The notes under the pieces were generated by a model that saw only the letters and a list, made by a program, of their open reading frames with translations, had not been told where the DNA came from and did no database searches. The translations under genes and the position numbers were made by a program. Positions 36,038-45,718 of a DNA stretch of 64,000 nucleotides are shown here, one piece after another. This DNA comes from Bin34 sp963664185. GTDB taxonomy: Bacteria; Chloroflexota; Anaerolineae; Caldilineales; Caldilineaceae. Where the stretch lies: NCBI GenBank assembly GCA_963664185.2, contig CAXXOQ010000126.1:1-64000 (forward strand), in the 5' to 3' direction. Every line of letters begins with the position of its first letter. Position 1 is the stretch's first letter.

Positions 36038-36847
36038 GTGTCCCGCCCCCCAACTGATCTGTCCCAAGTCGTATTGCCGCCGCCTGCTGCAGTGGAACTG
36101 CCTATCGATGGTGGTCCTTTCGAACGCCCTCAGGACGCGCAGATCCAGGAATTGCACAAGGTTAGCAGTGCCACCGCCAGTGCCATGATGCACAAGCTGG
36201 GCATGCGCAATTGCTTCATACAAGGACCCTTGCCGCGCAAGCCGGGCAGCAAAGTGGTGGGTCCCGCTATCACCCTGGCTTTCATGCCCCAGCGCGAAGA
36301 CATCGCCTCCGGTTTGGGCCAGGAACAAACAGAGAAGCGGAGTGCTCTCTGGTCCGTCTTCGAGTCCACCCAGCCCGGCGACGTGCTGTGCATTCAGGCC
36401 TATGGCGATCCCTACACCGGCTGTGTAGGCGAAATGCTCACCACTTTCTTCAAGGGTCGTGGGGGTGCCGGCATGGTGGTGGACGGGTGTGTGCGGGATT
36501 GGACCGAGATCCAGAAAATCGACATCCCCCTGTGGACGCGCGGCTTCACCCCGAATTACGCCTCGCAGTCACGTCTGTTTCCCTGGGCCTTCAATGTTCC
36601 CATTGCCTGCAGCCAGGTCACGGTCTTGCCCGGGGATGTTATCATCGCCGATGATGATGGCGCTGTTATGATCCCCCAACAGATGATTCCGCTGGTACTT
36701 TCCCATACCCTGGAACATGAAGAGTGGGAGGTCTTCAGCCGGATGAAACTCCAGCAGGGCGGCGATCTGCGGAAGTACTATCCCCTGTCGGATGAGGGTT
36801 GGGCCGAATATGAGGCATGGCAGCAACAGCAGGCCAAGCCAAGCTGA
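36038..36847 (+). CDS. RraA family protein / 4-hydroxy-4-methyl-2-oxoglutarate aldolase-like
   Basis: The 269-residue protein has the RraA/HMG aldolase fold. It shows SSATASAMMHKLGMRNCFIQ, GPAITLAFMP, the metal and pyruvate site GGAGMVVDGCVRDWTEI, and the C-terminal GDVIIADDDGAVMIPQQM. Such proteins cleave 4-hydroxy-2-oxo acids to pyruvate, or in other cases regulate RNase E. In an operon with a dehydratase and an SDR the aldolase reading is better. The start is GTG at 36038 after a weak site (ACGAGG). An extended N-terminus of about 35 residues precedes the conserved core. Confidence 0.85.
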   Translation: MSRPPTDLSQVVLPPPAAVELPIDGGPFERPQDAQIQELHKVSSATASAMMHKLGMRNCFIQGPLPRKPGSKVVGPAITLAFMPQREDIASGLGQEQTEKRSALWSVFESTQPGDVLCIQAYGDPYTGCVGEMLTTFFKGRGGAGMVVDGCVRDWTEIQKIDIPLWTRGFTPNYASQSRLFPWAFNVPIACSQVTVLPGDVIIADDDGAVMIPQQMIPLVLSHTLEHEEWEVFSRMKLQQGGDLRKYYPLSDEGWAEYEAWQQQQAKPS

Positions 36848-36920
36848 TCTGTTTTCCGGGACGACAGGGACCCTACGGCCCGGCACCTTCACGCACATTT
36901 CACAACCAAAGGACGATTGC

Positions 36921-37700
36921 ATGTCACTGGAAGGCCAAGTTGCACTGGTTACGGGAGCGGGATCCGGCATTGGCAAGGGCGCTGCGTTGAAACTGGCGCA
37001 GGAAGGCGCCCGGATTGGCGTACTGAGTCGCACCAGTACCCAGATTTCTGAGGTAGCCGCTGCGATCCGGGAGGCGGGCGGTGAGGCCCTGGCGCTGACC
37101 GCCGATGTTTCGGATCCGGAAGCACTGCAGCAGGCCATTGCCCAATTGGGGGAAGCGTATGGCCGCATTGACATTGTGGTCGCCAATGCCGGCGTGAACG
37201 GCAAGTGGGCCCCCATCGAGGAACTTACGCTTGAGGACTGGGACTACACCATGGACATCAACCTCAAGGGCACGTTCATGACCATCAAGTACACGCTGCC
37301 CTGGCTCCGGCAACAGGGTGGTGCCATCGCTGTGGTGTCCTCCGTCAACGGCACGCGGATGTTCAGCAATACGGGGGCCGTGGCCTATTCCTGTTCCAAG
37401 GGCGGGCAACTCATCATGACCAAAATGCTGGCGCCGGAACTGGCCAGGCACAAGGTGCGTATCAATGTCATTTGTCCCGGGTCCATCACAACGGAGATTG
37501 GCGAGAACACGGAACTGCGCAATCAGGATATCCTGTGGCGCACCGCCTTCAAGGGCGGCAATATCCCGCTGACCACCAACGTGCCAGGGACAATTGAGCA
37601 ATGTGGGGATCTGATACATTTCCTGGTCTCAGATGCCTCATCCCACATTACAGGGACAGAATTGTGGATTGATGGCGGGCAGTCGCTGATCACCGGATGA
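36921..37700 (+). CDS. Short-chain dehydrogenase/reductase
   Basis: 259 residues from the ATG at 36921, which has AAAGGA upstream. The upstream in-frame ATG at 36792 lies inside the previous gene. Classical SDR motifs: TGAGSGIG (11-18), NAG (89-91), catalytic S141 in VVSSVNG, and Y156 with K160 in YSCSKGG. The C-terminus TGTELWIDGGQSLITG matches the family. It is third in the operon after the enolase-superfamily and RraA genes and probably oxidises a hydroxyl of the same substrate chain. Confidence 0.92.
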   Translation: MSLEGQVALVTGAGSGIGKGAALKLAQEGARIGVLSRTSTQISEVAAAIREAGGEALALTADVSDPEALQQAIAQLGEAYGRIDIVVANAGVNGKWAPIEELTLEDWDYTMDINLKGTFMTIKYTLPWLRQQGGAIAVVSSVNGTRMFSNTGAVAYSCSKGGQLIMTKMLAPELARHKVRINVICPGSITTEIGENTELRNQDILWRTAFKGGNIPLTTNVPGTIEQCGDLIHFLVSDASSHITGTELWIDGGQSLITG

Positions 37701-37958
37701 CCCACGAATTGGACCGTAGATGGATTCTTGAGGAACTCATGTACTTGGCTACCAAGGGATCTTCCGGGTGACGGGTAACGCCACTGTGCCATAAGCGGCA
37801 TCCTCAACCGTAATCCGTATGGTTATTCTTGCGGCAGATTTGACGGCACCACTTCCATCCAACCCATCATTCCCAAACGATAGGCAGCTCTACAGCCATC
37901 CGGCCCCACATTGTTTTTGCGGGCACCGTCAAAAACAAACCGCCGTATGAATCGCACG

Positions 37959-39113
37959 TCATACGGCTACGGACGAGCTTTCGACGAGTCGGCCCTGCTG
38001 GGTTGTCATCACAGAATGCCTCGTGACCATGTCGGCGTTGAGTCGGTATCCCAACCCGGGGCGGTCCACAAGGAACAGCTTCCCGGCCCTTACATCCCTC
38101 CGGTGGATCCAGCAGTTCAGCACGCCAGGCAGCTTCCCCCCAGGCATACTCCAATATCCGGAATCCGGCTACACACGCGGGCGACATGCCCGCTGGCAAC
38201 GGTCGCCAGGGGACCGGAAGGGTTGTGTGGCGCAAACCCCACATGGCAAGCCGTGGCCATTTCGCCAATGGCCAGTGTCTCCTGCAGTCCTCCCGCATGT
38301 TTGATATCCGGCATAACCACATCCGCTGCTTCAGCAGCCATGACACGATGAAACGCTTCCGCACCGAACAGACTCTCCGCCGTGGCCAGGGGTTGCTGGA
38401 TCCTTGACCGAATCGCAGCCAGCCCGGCCATATCCTGCACGCCCACGGGCTCCTCAAACCAGAACAGATCAAGTTCCTCCAGGGCACGGGCCACGGTCAG
38501 GGCTTCCTTCACATCAAAGCGGGAATGACAGTCAACCGCAACTTCCACATTCTGCCCTACCGCTTCCCGCACCGCCCGCACACGCGCAAACACCCGGCCG
38601 CCAAGCCGCACGCTGTCCCGCGCGGCTTCGTGTGGGCACCGACACTTCATCGAACGGAGCCAGCTTGATCGCCGTGAATCCTTCTTCCACCGCGGCGGCG
38701 GCCGCCCGCGCAAACGAGGCAGGCGTCCGCTCCACCACATGCCGGTTGATGTTGGCGTACAGCCGCAGGCTGTCGTGAACCGCTCCGCCCAGCAATGCAT
38801 ACAGAGGAACGCCAAGCGCCTGCCCGCGGATATCCTGACAAGCCTGTTCCCACAGCACTCCAGGCCGTAGCCCCTATACGGCCCGCACGTTGGCTCTTCA
38901 TGCGTTGCCCGCAAGGACGAAATGCTGGTGGGATCGGTCCCCACCAGCAATCTCCTCAATCGTGGCTACAAACCGGTACAGCAGGGCATCGTTGCTGCTA
39001 TGGCTCGCCTCGCCCAGACCTGTCAGGCCCTCGTCGGTTTCTACCTGCAGAAATATCCAGTCACCTCTGTGGTTAACCCGAACGCCTATGGGCAAGATCC
39101 GCGTAATCTTCAT
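37959..39113 (-). CDS. Enolase-superfamily dehydratase, GalD type, about six frameshifts (copy 6)
   Basis: The protein of about 383 residues must be stitched from several frames. The N-terminus is MKITRILPIGVRVNHRGDWI. It is followed by LLVGTDPTSISSLRATHEEP, then QACQDIRGQALGVPLYALLG and AAVEEGFTAIKLAPFDEVSV, then the barrel (VAVDCHSRFDVKEALTVARA, FWFEEPVG, HNPSGPLATVASGHVA), and the tail AGKLFLVDRPGLGYRLNAD. Each join needs one base removed, near 38900, 38860, 38850, 38640, 38170 and 38090. The DxH, EEP and HNPxGP motifs are intact, which argues for sequencing insertions or very recent decay. It ends six bases before the D-aminoacylase gene's region on the same strand. Confidence 0.72.
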
Positions 39114-39119
39114 GGCTGG

Positions 39120-40682
39120 TTATTGCCTGAATTTGAGAGCACGTCCGGGATAGGCACCTGCAGCACGTTCTACAAGCGACCTGTCGGCAATGACAGGCTT
39201 GCCATTGACCCACATATGGTCAACGCCGACCGCCATGACGGCCGGTTCCGCAAAACTGTTGCGCTCGTGGAATGCGGCCGGATCGATTACCACCACATCC
39301 GCAAACTGGCCTTCTGTCAGCTGACCCCGGTCCCGGAGGCCAAACCGCTGCGCTGTCCTTCCGGTCATGGCGTGGACGGCATCCGGCAATGACCATACGC
39401 CGTTCTGCACATACGTGTTGAGAAGCCGGGGGGTACTCCCAAACTGCCGTGGATGCACATGGGCATCGGGATGATAGATGCCATCCGTACCCAGCACGAA
39501 ACAGGGATGGCGAATGAACTCCTCGACCAGTTTGTCATCCCCGCGGTGAAACACCAGCAGCACGGCCAGTTTCTCCTCGATCAGGAAATCGCACAGGGCG
39601 GCGCCGGGCGACTTTGGGCTGGCATCCACATAGCTTTGCAGGGTTTCGCCTTGCCACCTGGAATTGGCCTTGCTCGGTACCCAGGCAATGGTGGTATGGG
39701 CCAGATCGATGGTAGTGCCAACCGCATACTCCACACTGCTGCGCAACCGCGGATCACTTAATGCGTGCAGCGCAGGCAGCGGTCCGCCGTGGAACGCTTC
39801 CAGCGGCATCAGGTAGTTGAGCATGGTGGAACCAGGCAGATAGGGATACACATCAAAAGAGAAGTCAACCTCGTGGACCGCCTCCTGGTCAATGTAGGCA
39901 AGGATCGCATCCCTTTCCTCTTCGTCGTTGCCCTTGAGGTGGGAAATATGTACCTTGGCCCCGGATTCACGGCCGATGCGCACCGCTTCCCGGACGCCCT
40001 CCAGAGTCCCTTTCTTGTAGCGTACATGGGTCGCATACAGGCCACCCCAGGCTTTCAGCACGGCGCAGGCCTCGATCAGTTCCCGGGTGGAAGCAAAGCA
40101 CTGGGCAATGTAATCCAGGCCGGAAGACAAGCCGCAGGCCCCCTGTTCCATGCCCCGCTGGATGCGACTCTGGATTTCCTGGATCTGGTAGTCATCCAGC
40201 GGCCTGCCACTCCAGCCACACGCGAGAACCCGTACATTGGCATAGGGAATCTGGGTCAACACGTTCTGGGCGTTGCAACCGTCAAGCAGGGCCAGGTAAT
40301 CGGACAGGGATTCCCAGCCCGTATAATCCTCCTGCTGCAGGGCATTCAGGCCCTGCAGGTAATAAATCCATTCGTGGGCATTGTCAACCGCAACCGGGGC
40401 ATAGGAAATGCCATCCGACATGATGACTTCGGTGCTGAATCCCTGGCGCAGCTTGCTTTCGATCAGGGGCGTCTTCAGCAACCAGCCGTCCATATGGGTA
40501 TGCACGTCAATGAAACCGGGGGTCACCCACTTGCCCCGGGCATCGATCACCTGTTGGCCATCCGCGGCCGCAACTTCTCCGATTTGGGCGATACGGTCAT
40601 CCTGTATCGCCAGATCGGCCTGAAATACAGGATGGCCTGTGCCATCCACCAGCGTACCACCCTGAATCACAACGTCGTACAT
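39120..40682 (-). CDS. N-acyl-D-amino-acid deacylase (amidohydrolase superfamily)
   Basis: The 520-residue protein removes acyl groups from D-amino acids or related amides. It has the metal motif GFIDVHTHMDG (H61, H63), the family mark GACGLSSGLDY near residue 185, VHISHLKGND near 245 (metal His) and the TDGIYHPDAH segment near 400 (Asp). The composite beta-sandwich is formed by both termini, as usual. The ATG at 40682 follows GAGGAGTTGAGGCA. It lies downstream of the alcohol dehydrogenase and transporter genes on the same strand, so it may degrade an imported amide. Length is normal. Confidence 0.9.
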   Translation of the reverse strand: MYDVVIQGGTLVDGTGHPVFQADLAIQDDRIAQIGEVAAADGQQVIDARGKWVTPGFIDVHTHMDGWLLKTPLIESKLRQGFSTEVIMSDGISYAPVAVDNAHEWIYYLQGLNALQQEDYTGWESLSDYLALLDGCNAQNVLTQIPYANVRVLACGWSGRPLDDYQIQEIQSRIQRGMEQGACGLSSGLDYIAQCFASTRELIEACAVLKAWGGLYATHVRYKKGTLEGVREAVRIGRESGAKVHISHLKGNDEEERDAILAYIDQEAVHEVDFSFDVYPYLPGSTMLNYLMPLEAFHGGPLPALHALSDPRLRSSVEYAVGTTIDLAHTTIAWVPSKANSRWQGETLQSYVDASPKSPGAALCDFLIEEKLAVLLVFHRGDDKLVEEFIRHPCFVLGTDGIYHPDAHVHPRQFGSTPRLLNTYVQNGVWSLPDAVHAMTGRTAQRFGLRDRGQLTEGQFADVVVIDPAAFHERNSFAEPAVMAVGVDHMWVNGKPVIADRSLVERAAGAYPGRALKFRQ

Positions 40683-40754
40683 TGCCTCAACTCCTCGATA
40701 GATGACGGGCCACGGTGCCCATGGGAACGGGGCGATGTGGCGTTGACGGGTAGC

Positions 40755-41858
40755 CTAATGGGAAAACGTCAGGACACCGCGGGCCACGTCGCCTGCCACC
40801 ATGTCATCAAAGGCGATTTGCACGTCCTGCAGGGGATACGTCCTGGAAACCAGCGAGTCCAGATCCAGCCGCCCCGCTTCCTGCATCTGCAGTACCCGGG
40901 GAATATCTCGATAGGGCGCACTGGAACCAACAAAGGATCCCAGCAGGCGCTTGTTGTTGGCCACCAGCTGTGCCGGCGAAATGGCAATATCCTCCTGGAA
41001 TGCATGCATGCCCACAATGACGGCGGTCCCTCCCGGCCTGACCGCCTGCAGCGCGGTATTCATGGTGGCAGCGCCCACGGTATCAATGATGTATTCGGGC
41101 CCACCCTGCGTCAGTTCCCTCAAACCTTCCACGACATCCGTTGTGGAGGAATTCAGGGTGAGATCTGCCCCCAGACGGCGGGCGAATTCCAATTTGGAGG
41201 CTTCCAGATCCACCCCGATGACAGGACTGCATCCCGCAACCTTGGCCCCCATGATGGCACTGAGCCCTACACCTCCGCATCCAATCACGGCCAGCGGACG
41301 GCCGGGCTGGGCCGCCGCCGTGTTCCATACCGCCCCCATGCCGGTGATGACCGCGCAGCCGACAATGGCACAGGAGGTCATGGGCAATGACTCAGGGCAG
41401 GGAATGACACTCTTGGCATGGGTGACCATGTACTCGGACATGGTGGCCACCCCCAGATGGTGCTTCAGCCGGTTGCCGTCTTGTGACGTGATGCGGGACT
41501 CGCGGTTGGGCAACACGCCCTTCAGTATCGTGGAGGGGAAGGTGTCGCAGAGATTGGGCCTGCCCTCCAGGCAGGAAGGGCAGAGATTGCAGGCGGGCAA
41601 CCAGTTGTATACCACATGATCCCCGGGGTTCACGTTGCTCACATTGGCCCCGGTTTCCACGACAATGCCGGCACCTTCGTGCCCCAGTACCAGCGGCGGC
41701 CGGACACGCAAGTGTCCCTTCAGGGTATGCAGATCGGAATGGCATACCCCTGCGGCATGGTTCTGCACCAGTACCTCGTCCTCGCCGGGCGGTGCCAGCG
41801 TTATGGTCTCGACTGCCAGCGAATCGACCTGGGGAACTACAACCGCCTTGACCTGCAT
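40755..41858 (-). CDS. Zinc-dependent alcohol dehydrogenase, class III-like
   Basis: The 367-residue MDR alcohol dehydrogenase has C39, H60 and E61 of the catalytic zinc site (GVCHSD, GHEGAG) and the four structural zinc cysteines C90, C93, C96 and C104. The NAD-binding loop is VIGCGGVGLSAIMGAK. A 20-residue insertion after the structural zinc loop matches the class III/formaldehyde dehydrogenase branch. The ATG has GGGAGAT upstream. It lies between the sugar transporter genes and the amidohydrolase, all on the minus strand, and could form part of the same regulon. Substrate unknown. Confidence 0.9.
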   Translation of the reverse strand: MQVKAVVVPQVDSLAVETITLAPPGEDEVLVQNHAAGVCHSDLHTLKGHLRVRPPLVLGHEGAGIVVETGANVSNVNPGDHVVYNWLPACNLCPSCLEGRPNLCDTFPSTILKGVLPNRESRITSQDGNRLKHHLGVATMSEYMVTHAKSVIPCPESLPMTSCAIVGCAVITGMGAVWNTAAAQPGRPLAVIGCGGVGLSAIMGAKVAGCSPVIGVDLEASKLEFARRLGADLTLNSSTTDVVEGLRELTQGGPEYIIDTVGAATMNTALQAVRPGGTAVIVGMHAFQEDIAISPAQLVANNKRLLGSFVGSSAPYRDIPRVLQMQEAGRLDLDSLVSRTYPLQDVQIAFDDMVAGDVARGVLTFSH

Positions 41859-41950
41859 GCCCTATCTCCCATGTTCTGTGCCTGTCCCCACCGGACAGCC
41901 CAGCTCCGGTCCGTCCGGTTCCATCCTGCAAGTATACGGGGCGCGCCGCG

Positions 41951-42820
41951 CTATTTGTCTGACACCACAATGCCGGTCAGCAGGAATTTCTGGCCAACGA
42001 AGAACAGAATTACCGGGGGCAGGGCGGCACCGATGGATACGGACATGATCAGGTGCCAGGGACTGGAACCGTAGGTGGAGCGGAAGGTAGCGAGCCCCAG
42101 TGGTATTGTGTACTTGTCGTTGTCGTGCAGAAAGATCAGCGGCTGCAACAGCTCCTGCCACGAGTTCTGGAAAATCAGGATGGCTGACGCCGCTATGACC
42201 GGCATGGAAAGGGGCAGCATCATGCGCCAGTAGATGCCCAGATAGCTGCAGCCGTCCAGGCGTGCGGCTTCCGACAGATCATCGGGTATGGACCGGAAGA
42301 ACTGCCGGAACAGAAAGATGAAGAAGGCGCCGCCATCGAAATGGGGAATGATCAGGGGCAAGTACGTGTCGATCCAGCCCAGACGCTGAAAAATGATGTA
42401 CTGGGGGATCATGGTTACCGTGTAAGGCAGCATCAGCGTCGACAACACCAGCACAAACAGGATATTCTTGCCGGGCGCCTGCATGCGGGCAAAGGCATAT
42501 CCGGCCAGGGATGCGGCCAGGACCTGCCCAAACACCCGAATCGCGGCAATCTGCGTGGAATTCAGAAAGTAGCGGCCAAACGGGAGAAAGGCGAACCCTT
42601 CATAGAAATTGGAAAAAATCCATGGATCGGGCCAGAGTTCCGGCGGAAACCGCATGATCTGTTCCAGGCGCGAAAATGCCGCCGAGAACATCCAGACGGT
42701 AGGCATCAAAACCCACAGGAGGCCAGGCAAAAGCAGCAACAGGGCAATGCCCTTGTAGAGCCGGGTCCGGGCCCGGCGGCCCATGCGCCGCGGGGCGGGA
42801 GCTTGTGCCGTAACAGCCAC
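41951..42820 (-). CDS. ABC sugar transporter permease, MalG/UgpE type
   Basis: The 289-residue inner-membrane protein has six predicted hydrophobic segments and the EAA loop EAARLDGCSYLGIYWRMMLP near residue 190, which contacts the ATPase. The start is GTG at 42818-42820, two bases after the stop of the partner permease, so the two are coupled. No ATPase gene is in the cluster; a shared MsmK-type ATPase elsewhere is the usual arrangement for this family. With the two upstream genes it forms a carbohydrate importer. Confidence 0.92.
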   Translation of the reverse strand: MAVTAQAPAPRRMGRRARTRLYKGIALLLLLPGLLWVLMPTVWMFSAAFSRLEQIMRFPPELWPDPWIFSNFYEGFAFLPFGRYFLNSTQIAAIRVFGQVLAASLAGYAFARMQAPGKNILFVLVLSTLMLPYTVTMIPQYIIFQRLGWIDTYLPLIIPHFDGGAFFIFLFRQFFRSIPDDLSEAARLDGCSYLGIYWRMMLPLSMPVIAASAILIFQNSWQELLQPLIFLHDNDKYTIPLGLATFRSTYGSSPWHLIMSVSIGAALPPVILFFVGQKFLLTGIVVSDK

Positions 42821-42822
42821 CG

Positions 42823-43755
42823 TCAGACACCCCCGGTATAGTGCACCCAGCGTCCCGAGGTACGCAGCGCAATCACAGTCATGAGCAGGATCAGGACAAA
42901 CAGGATCCAGGCCTGCGCCGAGGCGAGGCCCAGCTTGAAGAAGCTGAACGCATTCTCATACACATACAGGTTGTAGAAGTAGGACCCGTAGTTGGGGCCC
43001 CCCTGTGTCAGGACGTAGATCCGCGTAAAGACCTGCAGGGACAGGATCATGGCGATCATCAGGTTGTACAGGATCACGGGACTAATCATGGGAATGGTCA
43101 CGTGCCAGAAGCGGCCCCAGATACTGGCACCGTCCAGTTCGGCGGCTTCATACAGTTCGCCCGGCACATTTTGCAAGGCCGCCAGGAAAATGATGACACC
43201 GCCGCCCAGACCCCACAGGCCGGAAATGATGACAGCGGACATGACCCAGCGTTCGCTGCCCAGCCAGTTGGGTCCGCGAATCCCGGCTATTTTGAAGAGG
43301 AAAAAGTTGATGAGCCCGAAATCCACGTTGAACAGCCAGATCCAGACCAGCCCTGTAACCACGGTCGGCAGGATGGAGGGCAGGTAGTATACGGTCCGGA
43401 TGGTGCTCATGGAGGGCACCCGCACATTCAGCAGCAGGGCCAGGATCAGGGAAAAGGCCAACTGCAGCGGCACGAACACTACGGTGTACGTCAGGGTTAC
43501 CCGCAGGGACTTCCAGAAGATCTGGTCGTCCAGCAGGAATTTGAAATTGCGCAGCCCCACGAAATCCGGGGGCTGTATGGCATTGTATTTGGTAAAGCCG
43601 AGGACCAGGGAAGCTATGATCGGAATGGCGGTGAAAGCCAGGAATCCCAGGATCCATGGCAACAGAAACGCGTAGAAATTCAGCGCTTCGCGCCAGCGGA
43701 GAGACAGGCCGCGACTTGCCCCTCCGCCGGCACCTGAAGGTATCGTTGTCTGCAT
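42823..43755 (-). CDS. ABC sugar transporter permease, MalF/UgpA type
   Basis: The 310-residue permease has an N-terminal cytoplasmic stretch followed by six hydrophobic segments. The EAA motif is EAAELDGASIWGRFWHVTIP near residue 210. It pairs with the MalG-type permease downstream and follows the binding-protein gene by 25 bases. The order (binding protein, MalF, MalG) is standard for CUT1 importers of oligosaccharides or glycerol-phosphate-type substrates. Confidence 0.92.
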   Translation of the reverse strand: MQTTIPSGAGGGASRGLSLRWREALNFYAFLLPWILGFLAFTAIPIIASLVLGFTKYNAIQPPDFVGLRNFKFLLDDQIFWKSLRVTLTYTVVFVPLQLAFSLILALLLNVRVPSMSTIRTVYYLPSILPTVVTGLVWIWLFNVDFGLINFFLFKIAGIRGPNWLGSERWVMSAVIISGLWGLGGGVIIFLAALQNVPGELYEAAELDGASIWGRFWHVTIPMISPVILYNLMIAMILSLQVFTRIYVLTQGGPNYGSYFYNLYVYENAFSFFKLGLASAQAWILFVLILLMTVIALRTSGRWVHYTGGV

Positions 43756-43780
43756 GGTCAGTCAGCGACCGGATGCACCA

Positions 43781-45187
43781 TCAGGCCTTGGATTCGATGA
43801 CACTCTCAAACTGGGCCTGCACGTTTTGCAATCCTTCGGCCACGCTCACTTCGGCGTTCCAGATGGGAGCGATGGTCTGGTTGAAGGTGCGGTTCCATTC
43901 CGGATAACTGTCCAGCGTCTTGCCGGGTGTGACATACCCGTAATTGAAGGCATCCAGCAGGGCCGTTTCCGCATCTTCGCGACTGAGGGCGAAGTTCGGA
44001 ATGTTCATCAGGCTGTCGAAGTAGATGGGATAGTTGTTGCGGTTGGCGGGGAAGAAACCGGTGATCTTGGCATAGAGTTCCGCCCCCTTGTCGACCGCCA
44101 GGTACTTCAGGAACGTGAAGCCGGCCTCCTGTTCGGAAGCCCCCTTGCCCAGCATCCAGGAGTCATTGAACAACGGCGACGTATTGACTTCCGCCGGTCC
44201 ATAGGGGAAGGCACCTACCCCCCAGCGCCAGGAAGGTTCGACGGCGGCGAAATTGGTCACGGACCAGGCCCCGTTGATGGCCATGCCGATCCGGCCACTC
44301 ATCATCGGCCAGCCTACCAGCTGCTGGATGGCATCGGTGTCGGACGGACGCGGTGAAACCGGGGTGGACCCGTAGATGCTGTCGTACACCCAGCCAATGA
44401 AGGTATTCATGGTTTCCGCATCGTAGAAGGCCTCGGTCACGATCCCGTCCTTGTAGGCCTGGGTGTGTTCGGGACCGCCCACATCATTGAAGGGATCCGC
44501 ACCCCAGAGCCATGCGAAAACTCCCAGCTGTCCTGTGCCGAACATCATGCCGTACTGGGCCTTGGTGGGATCATCCATGTCCTTGGCCGCGGCTACCGCC
44601 GACTCCAGCATGGCATCGGTCGTCCAGGACGTATCGGCCCAGTCAATGGGAGGTACTCTGGCTCCCATTTCCTCCAGCAGATCCAGATTGTAATAGACAA
44701 TCGTGGGGAGGTGGGCCAGGGGTAGCGCCCAGAGCTGTCCCTGCCGTGTGACGGCGTCCAGAGCAGCCTGCTCGATCACGGACAGATCCACATTGTTTTC
44801 CGAAACCAGTTCATCCAGGGCCACGATGGCATCGTTGGCGTAGAAGGTGGGGAAGCCCGCCGCGTAGTTGGCGGAGATTTCCGGCGGATCGCCGGCAGCA
44901 TAGAGGGCCAGCAACTTGGCGTTGTAGTCGCCCCACGGTACCCCGATGGTTTCCACCGTGATGGAAGGATCGACCGTGGCGAAATCCGCAATCGCCTCGT
45001 CGGTCCACTCCTGAATCTTGATGCCGATGTCCGACCGAATCAGATAGGTGATCTCGGTCTGGGCCATGTCTCCGCCTGCATCAGGCATATCGACCGAAGG
45101 TTCCGCCGGAACACATGCGGCCAATGCAGCACCGGTAAGGACGAAGGTACTCGCCTTGAGGAAATGTCGTCGCGTTAACTTGGTCAT
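43781..45187 (-). CDS. ABC sugar-binding lipoprotein (CUT1 family), Tat-type signal
   Basis: 468 residues from the ATG at 45185-45187, chosen because AGGAG lies seven bases ahead; the open frame extends to 45298 without a ribosome site. The N-terminus TRRHFLKASTFVLTGAALAA followed by Cys is a twin-arginine signal with lipobox, so the protein is exported folded and lipid-anchored. The mature part is a solute-binding protein cluster 1 fold with VAWPMMSGRIGMAINGAWSV-like ligand-loop sequence. It is the first gene of the importer. The sugar bound cannot be told from sequence. Confidence 0.9.
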   Translation of the reverse strand: MTKLTRRHFLKASTFVLTGAALAACVPAEPSVDMPDAGGDMAQTEITYLIRSDIGIKIQEWTDEAIADFATVDPSITVETIGVPWGDYNAKLLALYAAGDPPEISANYAAGFPTFYANDAIVALDELVSENNVDLSVIEQAALDAVTRQGQLWALPLAHLPTIVYYNLDLLEEMGARVPPIDWADTSWTTDAMLESAVAAAKDMDDPTKAQYGMMFGTGQLGVFAWLWGADPFNDVGGPEHTQAYKDGIVTEAFYDAETMNTFIGWVYDSIYGSTPVSPRPSDTDAIQQLVGWPMMSGRIGMAINGAWSVTNFAAVEPSWRWGVGAFPYGPAEVNTSPLFNDSWMLGKGASEQEAGFTFLKYLAVDKGAELYAKITGFFPANRNNYPIYFDSLMNIPNFALSREDAETALLDAFNYGYVTPGKTLDSYPEWNRTFNQTIAPIWNAEVSVAEGLQNVQAQFESVIESKA

Positions 45188-45718
45188 GGTTCTGCTCCTG
45201 GTCAACATTGGATATGCACCAGATGGGTGGTGCATGGATGGAATATTTCGGGAACACTGAATGGTAACATGCACCAGCACACAACGCCCTAAACACAACA
45301 GCAGGAATAGGCGGCATGCGGATTTGCTCCGGTTTTCCGGGCCCTGCCATATGGGGGGATGCGAGATCCTTTGGCGGCCTCCCTATCCCTGTCTGTCCCA
45401 GAGCAGACATCTGCAGGATCACAGGACGGAGAAACCCCAGTTCTGGCAAGTTACTCTGCCTGAAACCCAGTCGGTAGTTCAGGGAACACGGAATGCCCTC
45501 TGCATGCATACCGATATCCTGTTGGCCGTCACCACCCGCGCTCCTGCTACCACCCGGTTCTCATGCCTGTACCCCAATCAAATTGGCTGTCATAACCCTC
45601 TGCCTTGCCCGTGATTGCCAGTCCCCAACATACAGTAAGATTGTTGGGGGAGGAAGTTGCTTATGTCCTTCTGCCTGCAAACGGCATGGTGTAGAGACGC
45701 ACACAAGGATCAGGCCCC
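45188..45718. other. Divergent intergenic region
   Basis: About 530 bases between the importer operon and the OLD-type ATPase gene. A weak hairpin CCCCAAC...GTTGGGG lies near 45622-45650. No gene is seen. It should hold the promoters of both divergent units. Confidence 0.45.

Noticed and set aside
39765..41390. Plus-strand ORF of 541 codons
   Set aside because: Antisense of the D-aminoacylase and alcohol dehydrogenase genes, both with full motifs on the minus strand.
42841..43737. Plus-strand ORF of 298 codons rich in Gln/Asp/His
   Set aside because: Mirror of a membrane permease gene; hydrophobic codons read backwards give this composition.
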